Notes under the pieces: generated by a model
What the model was told of the DNA's origin: nothing
What the model saw: the letters and a program-made list of their open reading frames with translations, nothing else
The model's database searches: none
NCBI GenBank assembly: GCA_003640385.1
Contig: RCAB01000001.1
Coordinates: 744,001 to 808,000 of the forward strand
DNA: 64,000 bases
Direction of reading: 5' to 3'
Source of the DNA: Setaria digitata
Lineage: Eukaryota; Nematoda; Chromadorea; Rhabditida; Setariidae
Shown: one piece after another, positions 25,701-38,400 of the stretch
Layout: each line of letters opens with the position of its first letter
Position numbering within the stretch: position 1 is the first letter of the stretch
Made by a program: the position numbers and the translations under genes

Positions 25701-28700
25701 CTAACTATTTTTTATAGAGCTAATTAACTTATTACCCGTTATCATCGCACTTGAAACGACCAGTAATTTATTTGGGAAACATGTTTTCCTCAAACATGCC
25801 AATTCAGCTTGTGTGATACCACCAATAATGAAAACGACCGAGTATGTGTTATGATCGATTGCTGGATGACTATCACTAAGGATCGTTGTCCAATCCCGCC
25901 AATTGTTTCGTATACCCGCTTCGATATATCGAACACTTAGTGGTATGTAACCATTATAAGGATATGCTGTAGTCCCATGTGTCTTAATCAAGGCACAATG
26001 AAAAAATACAAAATATAATTTTTTTTCTTCATATTCGGAATAAAAACCGGGACTTTCGAAACGCCTCACATGATAAAACAAAGCATGGAGTGAGGAAGTC
26101 TAATGAAGAGCCTGCTAAAAGACAGTTCTACCGCGAAAATGTCATTTACATTAGGTTGCATGACTTAATGACCAAACATACTAATCAAAACAACGCAGAG
26201 TTTTTTATGTCCTCATATTTAATGACTTACAGTGTGCTCCTCATTAACAAAACATGACATTCGGTGAGAGATTGTTTGAAAATCAAACGGAGCATATTCA
26301 TACTGAAAAATTGGGTAGTTTTACTGTCGACAGTAGAATGCATATTAAATTTAGAACCACCACTCCCTAAAGTTTTATTTGATGGAGAAAACTTACTTTT
26401 ATTTTACCATTTTTTTCCCATAAAAGTCCCATCAGCTTCATTTTTATCCATAGTGATATGTAATATCCACCATAGCTCTAAAATAAAATTGTGATAATTA
26501 CAATTTACCAACGTAATGATATTTCTTTCACTGATCTAGACATGAGATCTAAAAAAAAAAAATTGGGACCGCTGAAACTAACTCAACATATAAAGTACCT
26601 GGACAAAAAGTCTCTCATACGTACTAATGGTTACATTCTTGAAACCACCTATCACCAGACACTGAAGTGCAATGAAACGCATAAGAATTATGGGGTTATA
26701 TGCTTCCAAAATAAGATTCTCAATCTGGGGGATAACTCGATCCCCATATTCACCTCGAACAATATCTAAAATAACTATTAAGGTTCGAATGGAATAATGG
26801 CACAAAAAATGATTATGGATATTTTGAGAAAAATATCATCAGAAATTATTTCCCTGAAATAGATGAGAACAACAAATTACCGAATGCCAGCTTTGGAAAT
26901 GTAGAGTATCGCAAGTCATCACGTATAAAACTCATTAGACGCCCCGCAATAAGTGTATGAATATCAGCATGTTTTTCGCTACCTTGCATGTCAAGCAATC
27001 TGCGTACGAAAACTTTGCTTTCCGCTAGTGAATCACTTGGTGGATTTTCTTTTAATCTCTATAAATCATATACGAGTCAAAAAACAAAAGACGAAGAAGT
27101 GAAAAGCTCCTGAATATAACAAGCTGAACAAACGCTGACATGAAGATTATTGCTGGGTAAACACTAGCAGCTAAGTAATGTCATATTTGCATTCCTTTCT
27201 AAGAGTATATACTTTCTTAAAATTTGAATGTTTGGGTAATAGCAACTGAAATTTAAAAGAAGTGTCAACAACAAATAACAGATAATGAAGAAAACAAAAC
27301 ATGCCATCCGTTCATCACGAAGCGTCCCAAGCGTTTTGGCTATATGTTTACCAACATCCTTGATGTGAAGATCTCGAATCATTTGGAAAAGTGGGTCGTG
27401 TAGTGATATTTCGTTGGCAGTATCAGAACAATCATTTGCACTTCTCACTTTTGACGCCTTGATGTTACCTGAATAAAATATATACTGACAAAATGATTTA
27501 CATGGAAATAAATACTTTGTCTCATTTCTTTGTCTTTAAGACTCAATGAACTACACATCGAAAACATACAACAGATCACCATTATTAATCTTTTAAAAAG
27601 CTTCTTCTAAATTCCTATTCTATAGTATTTGCACTATCAGGAAGGATATACAAGCCCTAAGAGTGCTTCCGCGACCAGATTTTGAACCGTACTATTCGAG
27701 TCCTGATTCATCAGCTGAGAGACAGTATGATTTCTAATAAGCGAATAAAAGAGTGATATATAATAAAATGAAGTGAAATGAAGAGAAAACAAAAAAGATG
27801 GGGGAGGAAAAAGAGAAAAAAAAGCCTGTCCCCAACTTTGATGTACGCCACCTTTGGCACGACTTAATCATCTTTCAACAATTGGTGCTCAAGTGCTACA
27901 CCTAAAACGAAAGCACAATTCAGTAATAGTTAAGGAACAGTTCCTGTAGCTTCAGGAGATATGATCATTGATACTACTATATATTTCTTTAGAATAATCC
28001 CATTATAAATTCTTTTTTCTCATTTTTGTCCAAAAATATTTCATTAATAAGTTTAAGAGTCGGTGAACAATGTAATGAATATACACAAATGATACAACCT
28101 GTAGGGCCCATATCGAGTATCTCATCGACGAGACCAGCGTATGTTAACTGTAACAACAGCGGTGTTAAAGGATCAACCCATCTATCCATAAGGATAATAT
28201 CAGATACCCGGAAATCATTATGTTCCAATACAGCCTCAGCTTCATCCTAAAAAAAAAAAAAAAAACTACTGCTATTTTAACTTGTTAAATAATAAACAAA
28301 TAAAACAGATTGCGTACCTGAGTCCTCATTTTCTTCACAATTTCAACCACCTGCGCTGCCCACTTGCCTTTACATCTCAGGTTCGGTAAACAACTAACTA
28401 AGAGTTCAAGCTGTCGAATTGCTGAAGCGCATTTTTGCAATTCTGTCCAGTCCTGAAGTTCGCTTAGTCGATGCTTTAGATTGTTAACGATACCAGTGTT
28501 AAAAAAAAAAAAAAAAAAACGATACCAACTGTAAAAAGAAAAAAGAAAAGTAACTCGTTTCCCAACCGTATCATTTTTACATTATCTAACAGAAGCTTTG
28601 ACGGAAGATCATCCATCAGAAGGGTGATGAAATCACAGTAAAGCGGAAACAGCCTTAGCGGTAATGACTCAAGTGTTTTCAAGACTGAATTTGCATCTCG

Positions 28701-29586
28701 GTTTTGCTTCAATGTATCTCGAATCATAAATGAGGCTTCTGGGACAAACAAAGCATGATGTACGCGGCGATCCTTAAAAATATGTACTCTTTTCTGAGGA
28801 TGAAATTTCGATTGGATATTTTATTTAGAAAAAGGTTGACTTGCTGCTGATGAACGACAGATATAGGGGAAATGATATGAAGAAAACATAACCAAATAAA
28901 AGTTGCTTTCTGAAACAGAGAAGTTATCGGTCTAGAGACAAAAAAAAAAAAACGAATGAAAGTAATATAAAATTATTCCTGCTTAATATTGAAACCATAA
29001 AAGATTACTTACATTGGTGGATCGAGCATGCTTAAGGCAGGCAATAAGTTTGTTAATTATCAATGAATTATATGCCGATAAGATATATACAACGTGATTA
29101 TGCTCTGCTTGTGGTACTCTTAGTGAAAGTTCCAACTGTAACATCGATACAACCTTGTGTTTCTTTAGCTTTTCTGTCGTTGTTACCTGTAAATAGGAAT
29201 TATACTTCAAGTCAAATGAGATCCATCTGAAAAAAAGAGAGATATTTTCTTTCAGAAAACAACCAAGCTAAGCAATCAAATAAACTAAAGTGGGAATGAA
29301 CTCGGATGAGACATAATATTGAGTTGCATTAAAGTTGCAGCATCATCAAGAATTTGATTGATTCGCAAGTCAGGATGACAGTAAAAACACTATGTATGTG
29401 CAAACACTTTAATTTAAACAGTCACTGGGAATTACTTATAATGATACTGACCAAGTTGAACTGTTTGATAAGACTGGGGTCCCACGCAATTATTTTCGGA
29501 CCTTCGATCGCATCCAGTGCACTAAACAGAACCCTTGCATTAGCATCGGATAATACATCAATACCGCTTCTACTCTCGGTATCCAT
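25701..29586 (-). CDS. vps-33.1: VPS33A, Sec1/Munc18-family subunit of HOPS/CORVET
   Basis: Eleven minus-strand exons: 29452-29586, 29013-29186, 28581-28793, 28318-28473, 28099-28246, 27305-27468, 26881-27058, 26599-26765, 26397-26477, 26231-26302, 25701-25982. They join in frame to 589 residues, near the usual length of about 600. Diagnostic stretches are IIAWDPSL near the N terminus, HALFVPEAS, ILMDRWVDPLTPLLLQLTY (the Sec1 core), GYIPLSVR and FIIGGITQAELACLR near the C terminus. These fit VPS33A better than VPS33B. The protein binds SNAREs as part of the HOPS and CORVET tethering complexes at endosomes and lysosomes. Two junctions are weak. The 27305 end needs a GC donor. The exon ending at 28473 uses an AAG acceptor because a poly(A/T) tract with direct repeats sits by the better acceptor. 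The start lies eight bases after a good acceptor. Confidence 0.92.
28486..28527. repeat. poly(A) tract between 10-bp direct repeats
   Basis: AACGATACCA occurs at 28486-28495 and again at 28518-28527, with GTGTT and a run of A between the copies (A run 28501-28519). It lies next to the VPS33A exon ending at 28473. The layout resembles a short target-site duplication around a poly(A) insertion. Confidence 0.75.
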
Positions 29587-29600
29587 GCTTCAACCTGCAT
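29587..29600 (-). promoter_or_regulatory. likely trans-splice acceptor before VPS33A
   Basis: On the minus strand, AATGCAG ends eight bases before the ATG at 29586. This is a candidate spliced-leader addition site. Confidence 0.4.
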
Positions 29601-32410
29601 TAAATTAAAAATTCAGAGTGAATGAGAAAGAAGGTGCTTTATTTCTGTTATATCATCACCACCTATCACTCAACAACTCATAGTCCACCTTTTATTGCAG
29701 CGTAGTACAAAGCAGGAAGCTGACATGGAACGTCAGATTGGTGTGGTGGTCTCTCCCAACAAGAACCTCCCTTCTCTTTCTCTCTTATATTCGCTATTCT
29801 CTCTTACCGTCACGGACATCTCTAATTCTCTTTCAAAGACATAATGTCCCTGAACCGACAAAGATACTTCACGACAGGTGTCATCTCTGCCAGCCTTCTA
29901 CCTGGAGTAAGCTAATGACGTCGTCTCATCTCTGTCTTTACGAGATAGACAATTATCGTTGAGAAGCTTAGCTTTCACAGGAACGATTTTACTTGAATTG
30001 ACATTGGAAGGATTTCGATTGTTAAACGAATTTGTACGAAGTTTTAGGTAGTGGATTTCCAGAACTGGAAAATTTTTTCTTGTTTTCAAAACTTACTTGC
30101 TAGCGCACCTTGACCGCTGTTTTGGCAAATATATTTCAGTACTAGTTCTATCCAGTTGTCATTATTTCGAACTGATAAATTATGAAAAAAACCTGGAGGG
30201 ATTTTCCATTAGGATAATTTATATGTGTGAAATTTCGGTTTAACAACTCAGAACAGAAATAAAAGCATTATTTTTATGTTTTAGCAAAAAAAAAAAAATC
30301 CCTTGTCGGCATAGAATTATCACTGACAAAAAGTCTCAGCAAGCAGGGATTTTGCTAGTGATGATATCAGTCACATTCAGTTGACTAACACGAAACACAC
30401 ATATCTAGGTGTATCCGTCCTTATCAATGTTGTATCTTCCTTTAGAATGATAAAATTTAAAACAGTATAAACCCATTCGAAAAAATAAAAGATCAAAAAT
30501 TAGAAACAAAAAAAAAAGAAAACTGCGGTGAAACGGAAGAAAGATAGAAGAAATAAGTTGTGCAGAATAGTGTAGCACCAGAAAAATATATGTAAGTTGT
30601 CATCACCAGAAGAGTTACTGTGGATGTTAAAGAGATAATCTCAATTAGCAGGAAAAAGCAAACGCTATGCAGATATTATATAACTAGTGACAAACAAAAT
30701 TTGTGAAGAAACCAGAAAGAAGACATTGAAATTTGTGTCGAAAAAGTTTATTAATATGGCCATCTTCATTCTTTCACTCCAACTTCTTCAGCTCTGGTTC
30801 TCCTAATCAATAAGAGGTCGAGGATCTTGTAGATTCTTATAATCATCGATAAACAGCAATCACTTTTATTCCACTGATATAACTGAGCAATTCTCGTGGT
30901 TTGTCAATGCTTTCGAATGCCATTACCGTTGAAGTGTGCTAAAAAAAAATCTCTTTTGCAAAACAACTTGAAATCAGTTCAGGTATCTTCAACCTTATTT
31001 TGCACCAGGCACTACTCCGTATTTGTTTAAAATTTCCAATTTATGTAGAAAAAAATTGATGAGCCTTTGCTCCGATACCTATTAAAATGGTTATCATTTG
31101 ACTGTTTAGATTGATAAAATTTACAGGGAAATCATGTGCTATTTACGGAAGCTGAAATTTCATTGTATGTTCTCTTACTAGGCGTATCAAGTCCCAGAGA
31201 TTCTAACGCTTTTTCTGGTGAACTGAACAAACTGACCATATAAAGATGCAGTAGTAATTTTTGTCTAATGAATTCTTACCCCGAAGTGTAAGATCAATGC
31301 ACTGAGGAAATGCTTCCTAAAACCACTACGAAACACCCTGAAATTATTCCACAGTTTAAATTTCCACCCTTCCTCCATCCCCGCACAAACTGAACAAATA
31401 TTGTAAAAGGCGGCTCTGTAAGGCCGTACTGAACTGTAGTGACGCTGTAGGTGCTCTGATAGGGTCATCAGGAAGTGATAAGAGGCCTATCATTGCGAGG
31501 CAGGTGTACGATCAGGAATGGGAATTTGCATGTTGCGAATTACTGTAGAAAACAGTACTTCCTACTCCTCGCTTATACTTGTACCGTGTCATCTCTCTCT
31601 GAGATATGCGACTCTCTTCCTGCACGACTTATTGTGTACAGGTTGTTTTTCCTACTTTAAGATTTCGAGGATGTGAACCATCTAAGGAGTTTATGAGTGG
31701 TATTACTAAAGAGGTAATAGTACCGTTTAGTGATAATTGATAACACGGCTAGTGAGAAGCAACAACGATACCCAGTAATGCTAAATGATATTTAAACCGT
31801 GTAGTACTGAGACTAATTTGTTATACTTCGTCTTTGCTTGCATTGTGGTAAAATAAAGGTGGTGTAGATTGGAAGAAATGATGATGTGAAACGTAATTAT
31901 TAAAGAGATGAGTAAATCTAGCCCACTTTATTGTCTAGATCTCAGTCTTTCCTTGCAAGCTTAACAGAAACCACTGAATTGTATGTCTCTTCCGAATAAA
32001 ACCAGCGAAGAACCTTGCGTAGCACTTGTCGTCCAGTAGTATCCTCCTATATCTAGCCCATAGTGGCGCATATTAACAGATCATCATGATATTAATCAGA
32101 TTCTCTATTAGTGATTTCGAGCTTAGATCATAATCTTCAGTCAAAACAAGTTCCGCTTGAATCTGTAAATTTTTTGATTTAATAACAGTGATTAGATATT
32201 ACTGATTATTATAAATGAAATATGTATCATCAAGATGGAGTAGATTTCTGTCTTTTGTGATTATATGATTTTTGGTAGATTTTAAATCAGTGCAATAAAG
32301 TATTTCGTAATGTTCATTCATACGAGTATTGCTTGTTTTGAACCACCATTACCTTAAAATTCAATTTTAGGAGTAGTCACGCCTTAACCTTGGTATACTA
32401 TTCTGCAAAT
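29601..32410. other. divergent spacer between VPS33A and NFX1
   Basis: This 2.8 kb region separates two divergent genes and should hold both promoters. I see no exon chain, tRNA or repeat array. A TTTTAG acceptor near 32369 could be the trans-splice site of the NFX1 gene, about 40 bases before its ATG. Confidence 0.5.
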
Positions 32411-35400
32411 ATGCAAAAGGATAAGTCCAGAGCATTTAGCACTGTCACCAACAATAATCCAAATGGTACGCAAGCAACAACGCGATTTCATGTGACACAA
32501 AATTCTCGACGTTTTAGTAGAAGTGGAAGAGGTGTGTTGTATAATTGTTTAATATGAATGATACAGTCGAAACGATGCTTATTAATCAGTGAATGAGATA
32601 TTGGATCCAATTGATCTGTTAAGGCAATAACGTGTAATCTTGCAGCATTCTCTACGCATATTCCTGTTTGACATGTCTGTATCAGTGCTCTAACGAAGAA
32701 TCTAAAGATTCGTGATAAGTTAGCAGCAAAAAGATAAATGATTTCAGAAGAAAAAAAGCAAATAAAAGGAAAATATGAAATTATTAGCATTCAGGGAGAT
32801 CGACTCATCCCGAATATCGTAATCAACCAGTATTCTTCGGTCCTCTCGCAGAATTTTCAACCCCACCACCTGTCATTTTTGATATACCTCCTCGAGTACT
32901 ACCTTTCCATATGTTCAATGCCAATGTGGTACCACCGAGTGAAAGAGATGTTCACTTCCAGACCCAATTTGCTTCTTTCATCAATCATCCCTCACTGCAC
33001 CACTTTGACAGCCACCAATCAACTTTTCATAAAAATTGTAGGTTTCTCAGCGGTCCTTTTCGCTAAAACTTTTTTTGTTATTATTTTAACATAGTATATA
33101 ATTATGAAAATATTATTTCAGTACCTCCTCTATCTTTAAATGGTAGTGGTGCTATCTGTCCATCATCATCATCAGCACCCACCGGTCGTCTTGCGTTAGT
33201 TTTAAAGCCACTTTTTTATTTGTCATATATCTTCTTTTTGAAAAACGTAACATATTCAAATAAGGAATACATAGTCTTTTATTTGCATTGTAATTCCCAA
33301 ATCAATTTTTTGGTACCGATTTTGTAGAAGAGGTCGGAGAACACATCTTCACAAAACAGAACAGAGTAGCAAGAAGTCTCAGCATGTCTGTCAGGAATCC
33401 CCATCGGAGCAGTTATCACTATTAACTTTAGGTATGTCAGTAATTTATCTGATCTGTATTTTACGATGGCAGGATGTAGGAAAAAAGGAAAAGCTTTTCA
33501 GAAATTTTTCTTAGGGACTATTTATATAACATTTTGTAATAAAAGGAAGGTTAGTGGCAAGCAAACGACTCTACATTACTTTCTGGTGAATTGATAACAG
33601 CTTTGATGCCGTTTACTCCAGTGACTAAATTGTTAGTTGCTAAAATCACAAATCATATCAAGTCAAGAAACGGCACTATTCTTATTGGTTCAAAAATATC
33701 AAGTACATTGTTTCTGTATCTAGCTATCATCAATGTTAGGATAAAAAAATCTCCCGTATGTGTTTCGCGTAGGCGGTGCTTCGGAAAAGTGGTAAAAGTT
33801 GAAAATAAGCGAGAAAATTTCGATTTCAGACGATTTAGATGATAGTATGGCTGATGCTCAAGAAGGTTATGGGTGCCCACCCTCATATGTTATGGAGAGC
33901 TATCGTGGTCAGACGGAGTTGTCAGCGACTCATGGTTGTGAAACCTTCCGAAGTCAGTACAGATAATACTGTCATTTTAGTTTGTTTTAAATAAATATAT
34001 TAAAGTAGGCGTTAATCTAGAATCAAATAACTGAATCTTGATCAGTCTTACAGTTAAAACGAGGTAGAAAATAAACTTTTGTATATTTAACATACATAAA
34101 AATGCCATTCATTCTAAACGCACGATCTGCTATCTTTCGCTTCTGGTTTGAAGTAGAAACATAAAGAAGTTCTTTACTAAAGCTCTCAGAAAACAATTTC
34201 TTTTTCACAAAAATTTTCTTTTTTTGGGAAATTTTTTTGCAAAAGTGTTATGGGATTATTTATTCAGCAGGAACATTATTAAAGGTTCAAATTTATATAT
34301 ATAAGTTAAAGGTTCAAATTTATATTTATATAAATAAAAAAAAAAAGAAAAAAAAAAGGAAAATAAAATTGAAAATTATATATATATAAAATAAAATTAT
34401 ATATATATAAATAAAATTATATACATATATATAAATAAAATTATATATATATATAATTTTATTTTTTTTAAAATATATATATATATATATATATAGTGCT
34501 TACTTTTTTCAGATAATTTGGACACAGAAACTTCGATCTTTGTAGATAGAGCTTTACAAAATAACAGGGAAATCACTTATCGTGAACATGACTCGCTGCA
34601 GACATTACGAGGTGCGTTTGATTTTTGAGATTTTTGCTTTATTCGAGGTGAAATATCTCCTTGTAGTCGTCAGAAAGGTCAACGTCAAGTCAGATGACGT
34701 GAAGTAGAACAGATGAAACTGCGCATGTGTGTTGTACTAAATTGAGCCTGCCATCGATATTATTACAAAAAAATTCATTATTTATGGAACTTGCATTATT
34801 TGGTCTTCATAAATTTTTAGACAGGCTAAAAACCCAGTTAGAAGAAGAGAGCTATGAATGCATGATTTGCTGCCAAGTTATCTCTTCTAATCAGGTGCAT
34901 TTTTTATTTCTTTTCATTAGTTGTACCTTCAGAAAATCTTGGAGTTAACTCTGTGCAGGATGAAGAAAATTCATCGTTCCTTGATTTAGTTTGCAAAAAT
35001 TTTAACGAGGTAATGAGCACTCACGGTTACCTTGCGGGAATGAAGTTACCATGATTTATTTCTGAATAGACTTTCTCTCCTCAGCACTTCATAACTTCCA
35101 TTGAAGCAAGTTATATCATACCGTGCTTCAGTACAAGCAATACTATTGCATTTGAATGAAGCAAAAGCACATGTCGGTTTGTTTTATTTCTTCATAAAGT
35201 CGCAGCTAAAATTATTGAGTAAAGGATGCTAAGCGATTTGCTTTTTCTCATTTTTTCATTTATTTGTTTTTCTTCATTGCAAGGGACACTAATTATTTTA
35301 GTGGATATGGACTTGCAAAAGATGTTACCATATGTTCCATATTAATCGTGCTAATTCATATGGTTGCATAACGCAATGGGCTGTTAAAAGTTTCGAAGCT

Positions 35401-38400
35401 AATGTTGGTTGGCGGTGCCCAAGTTGTCAGAATGTGACTTTCGAACTTCCTAAACAGTACTGGTGCTTTTGTGGTAAAAAACTGAACCCTCCAACGCTAA
35501 GGTATTCGGAACTCTTTGCTTGTTATTTCTCTTGTTTTATTTCACCAAGTTTTGTATTTCGCTCATCCTTTTTGTTTAATTTCGAAACAGATGCTTTGGA
35601 AAGTCCTTACTAGTTCTGAGAAATGCGAAATTATGGTCCTTCATCTTTTATCGAAACAGACTGTCAAAAATTTATATGCCTGTATGATAATGAGATTAAA
35701 TTGTGCCGTAGCTCTGCTGACACATATACTACGATATGAAGTGGTGCAGAGGACTTTGATAGCTGTTAGACAAATAAGGTCTTAGTGGCTTATAGTTAAG
35801 GAATTAAACTAATAGATTTGAGGCTTCATTACGAACCTTTTCAGGTAATTGACCAGATAATTCTGGTGGTCTTGCTTTTTTTCCACCCTAGATTATTTAA
35901 AAGCCAAATAAACCCAATGTAGTTTAAAAAAACAGTTTACAGCTTGTATTTCCAATTAAACAAAAGACTAATATAGGTTTCCGGATATGCCTCACTCATG
36001 TGGTGCAACTTGTGGGAAAATCCGGGGTCTCGGTTGCACTCATCCATGCACCGATCAGTGTCATCCGGGGCCCTGCTCGGAATGTCCACTCACAATTACT
36101 GAAAAGTGCAACTGTGGCCAGGAGATTGTTGCAGGTCGCTGCGGTAAGCAGCTAGATTTCAAGGTGAAGGGTCTGCTTATCTTTTAGCATTGTAGCTTTT
36201 TCTTTTTTCGTTTTTACCTTTCTTGGTTCGCAGTATAGGAAACTGGTGTGTGGAGCGTTTTCTCGATGGTACAAAGCTCTAATTCAGATTACATTTTTGA
36301 TGAAACGGTTTTTAATGGGAGTTAGCAATCTCTAGATTTTTAGTTGTAATCATTAGCCGAACTTATCTCTTTTTAAACCTGTTATTAAATCAGTTTTAGT
36401 TGTCGAGATCTGTTCAATACTAGTTAATTTTAGTGTTCGAAGATGTGCGGAAAAGTGCTGAACTGCGGATTACACAAGTGCGAAATCATCTGTCATCGAG
36501 GAGAATGTAACGCCTGTAAGCATGTTATCGCCCAAAGTAATTTCCTCATATATATTGGCTAATGTGTCTTTTTTTTTTAGGACTATTCATTTAAATTGGA
36601 ATCTGAGTTTTCAGTCCAATTTAAACTAATTTTTGATTCTTCGCAGGATGTTTCTGCGGCCTTCAAGAACGTTTGGTGCCATGTACAGCTTTGAATCTGA
36701 AAGCTACATCATTTAGCTGCGGTGCTCCATGTACTGGGATGTATGCATGTGATATACATAAATGCGAACTCAGGTAATTCAAATCCCTCTTTCGAGCCCT
36801 TCTTCGCTTAGAGATCTTTTGGGTCTATTCCCTACTTTAAAGGATTGTAACACTCTTGAGTTTATAGTGCTAACCATTATTTCAAATATAAAAATACAGA
36901 GTGAGGTTTGGAAAGATATATTATTCATTAAAAGCTGGTCGCGTGAAGAAAAGAAGTTTCGAGTTGAAGGTTTTTTCACTAAATTCGGTTGCTCCAGGAA
37001 CCGATTTCATCAATGTTGTGGGTATAGTTCACAGAATGAAAGTGATATGCTGATAAATTAATCTTCACAGCCTATTGTACAAAAAAGGATTTAAAAGCTT
37101 TAGTTAAAAATAAAAATGAAAGTCATTTCGCGAAAGTTTTCCATCTTCACTGTAGTTATATGCACGATCTTCATCTTATCCTTGATTGAAAAAAAAAAAA
37201 AAGATGAAATAATTTGTACCGTCACGTTTTTTGAACGATACGCATGTTGCACATGTTAATGAATTTAAAAATTTAATTCTTGAATCATTTAAGTGATTTA
37301 ATTTTAGATGCCATGATAAACATGGAAAAAGTGATTGTGGGCTGTGCAGTCTTTCCCCCAAAAAAAGAGAATACTGTCCGTGCGGGCGGACACGTATTGC
37401 AGATATATTAGAAGTGGTACGGACATCCTGTACTGATCCAATTCCAACGTGCAAAAACGTTTGCAGCAAAGTTCTGACATGCGGTCCAGAAGGTATACAT
37501 TTTAGGGACCCATATGTTGCTACCTCATAGGTGTAAAGTTAGACATTTAAAGTCCTTAATCATCAGCATCATCTTTTCACTCCAAAACTGGTGCTCTTTC
37601 AAGTCAGCTTCTCAAATCTCATTTTGATAGCCACATTATGGCTTCGGATACGCAAGAAAGTAAAGGCAAATTATATTTTTCATTCGTTACTTTCTTTTTT
37701 TGATGCATGAATTTCAGGAGGAGATCTCTTTTTAGTTTCTTCTCTTCCAACTCTGATTTTATCTCAAGAAAATATTCATACAGACTGGAACGGTTTGAAC
37801 GATTTGATGTAACGAATTTATTTCAGATAAACCACATCGTTGTGTGGAGCTTTGTCATACAGGACCATGTCCTCTGTGTCCTTCTAATAGTTCAATAACG
37901 TGTAGATGTAAAACTCTCAAAAAAAAAATACCATGTAAAGAATTTCTTCTTTATTCAGGTAAGAGTTTTTGTTTGAGTTTTTTCTTAAAGAAAGAATTTG
38001 TACCATCTTCATTCGATAAATGTCATTCATTGGAAGTGTCAGAATGACATAACTGCCCTGTGTTCCTCATTATATATTTTTGATTGCTATAGTTTCATAT
38101 TCATTCAAATATTTGTTCTTTGCCTTCAAAGTTGATGTAGTGAATAGTAATAGCTTTAGAATGATGAAATAAGAACTTGCTGAAAACTTATGGATTTGTA
38201 TCTATAAAATCCTGTTTTTTCTTCTCTTTTTAAGAACTTAATTGCTTTCCAGCCGAAAATCCATATCTTTGTGAACGAAGATGTAAAAAATTAAAAACTT
38301 GTCAAAATCATCGATGCCGTGCTGTGTGCTGCGTTGAGGAAGAACATGTCTGTATGCAGGTAATTTGCAGTCTTTTCATTTTTCCAATTTTTTCAGCTCT

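Noticed and set aside
32488..32790. 100-codon minus-strand open frame
   Set aside because: It covers intron 1 of the NFX1 gene, has no splice context and encodes a low-information hydrophobic string.
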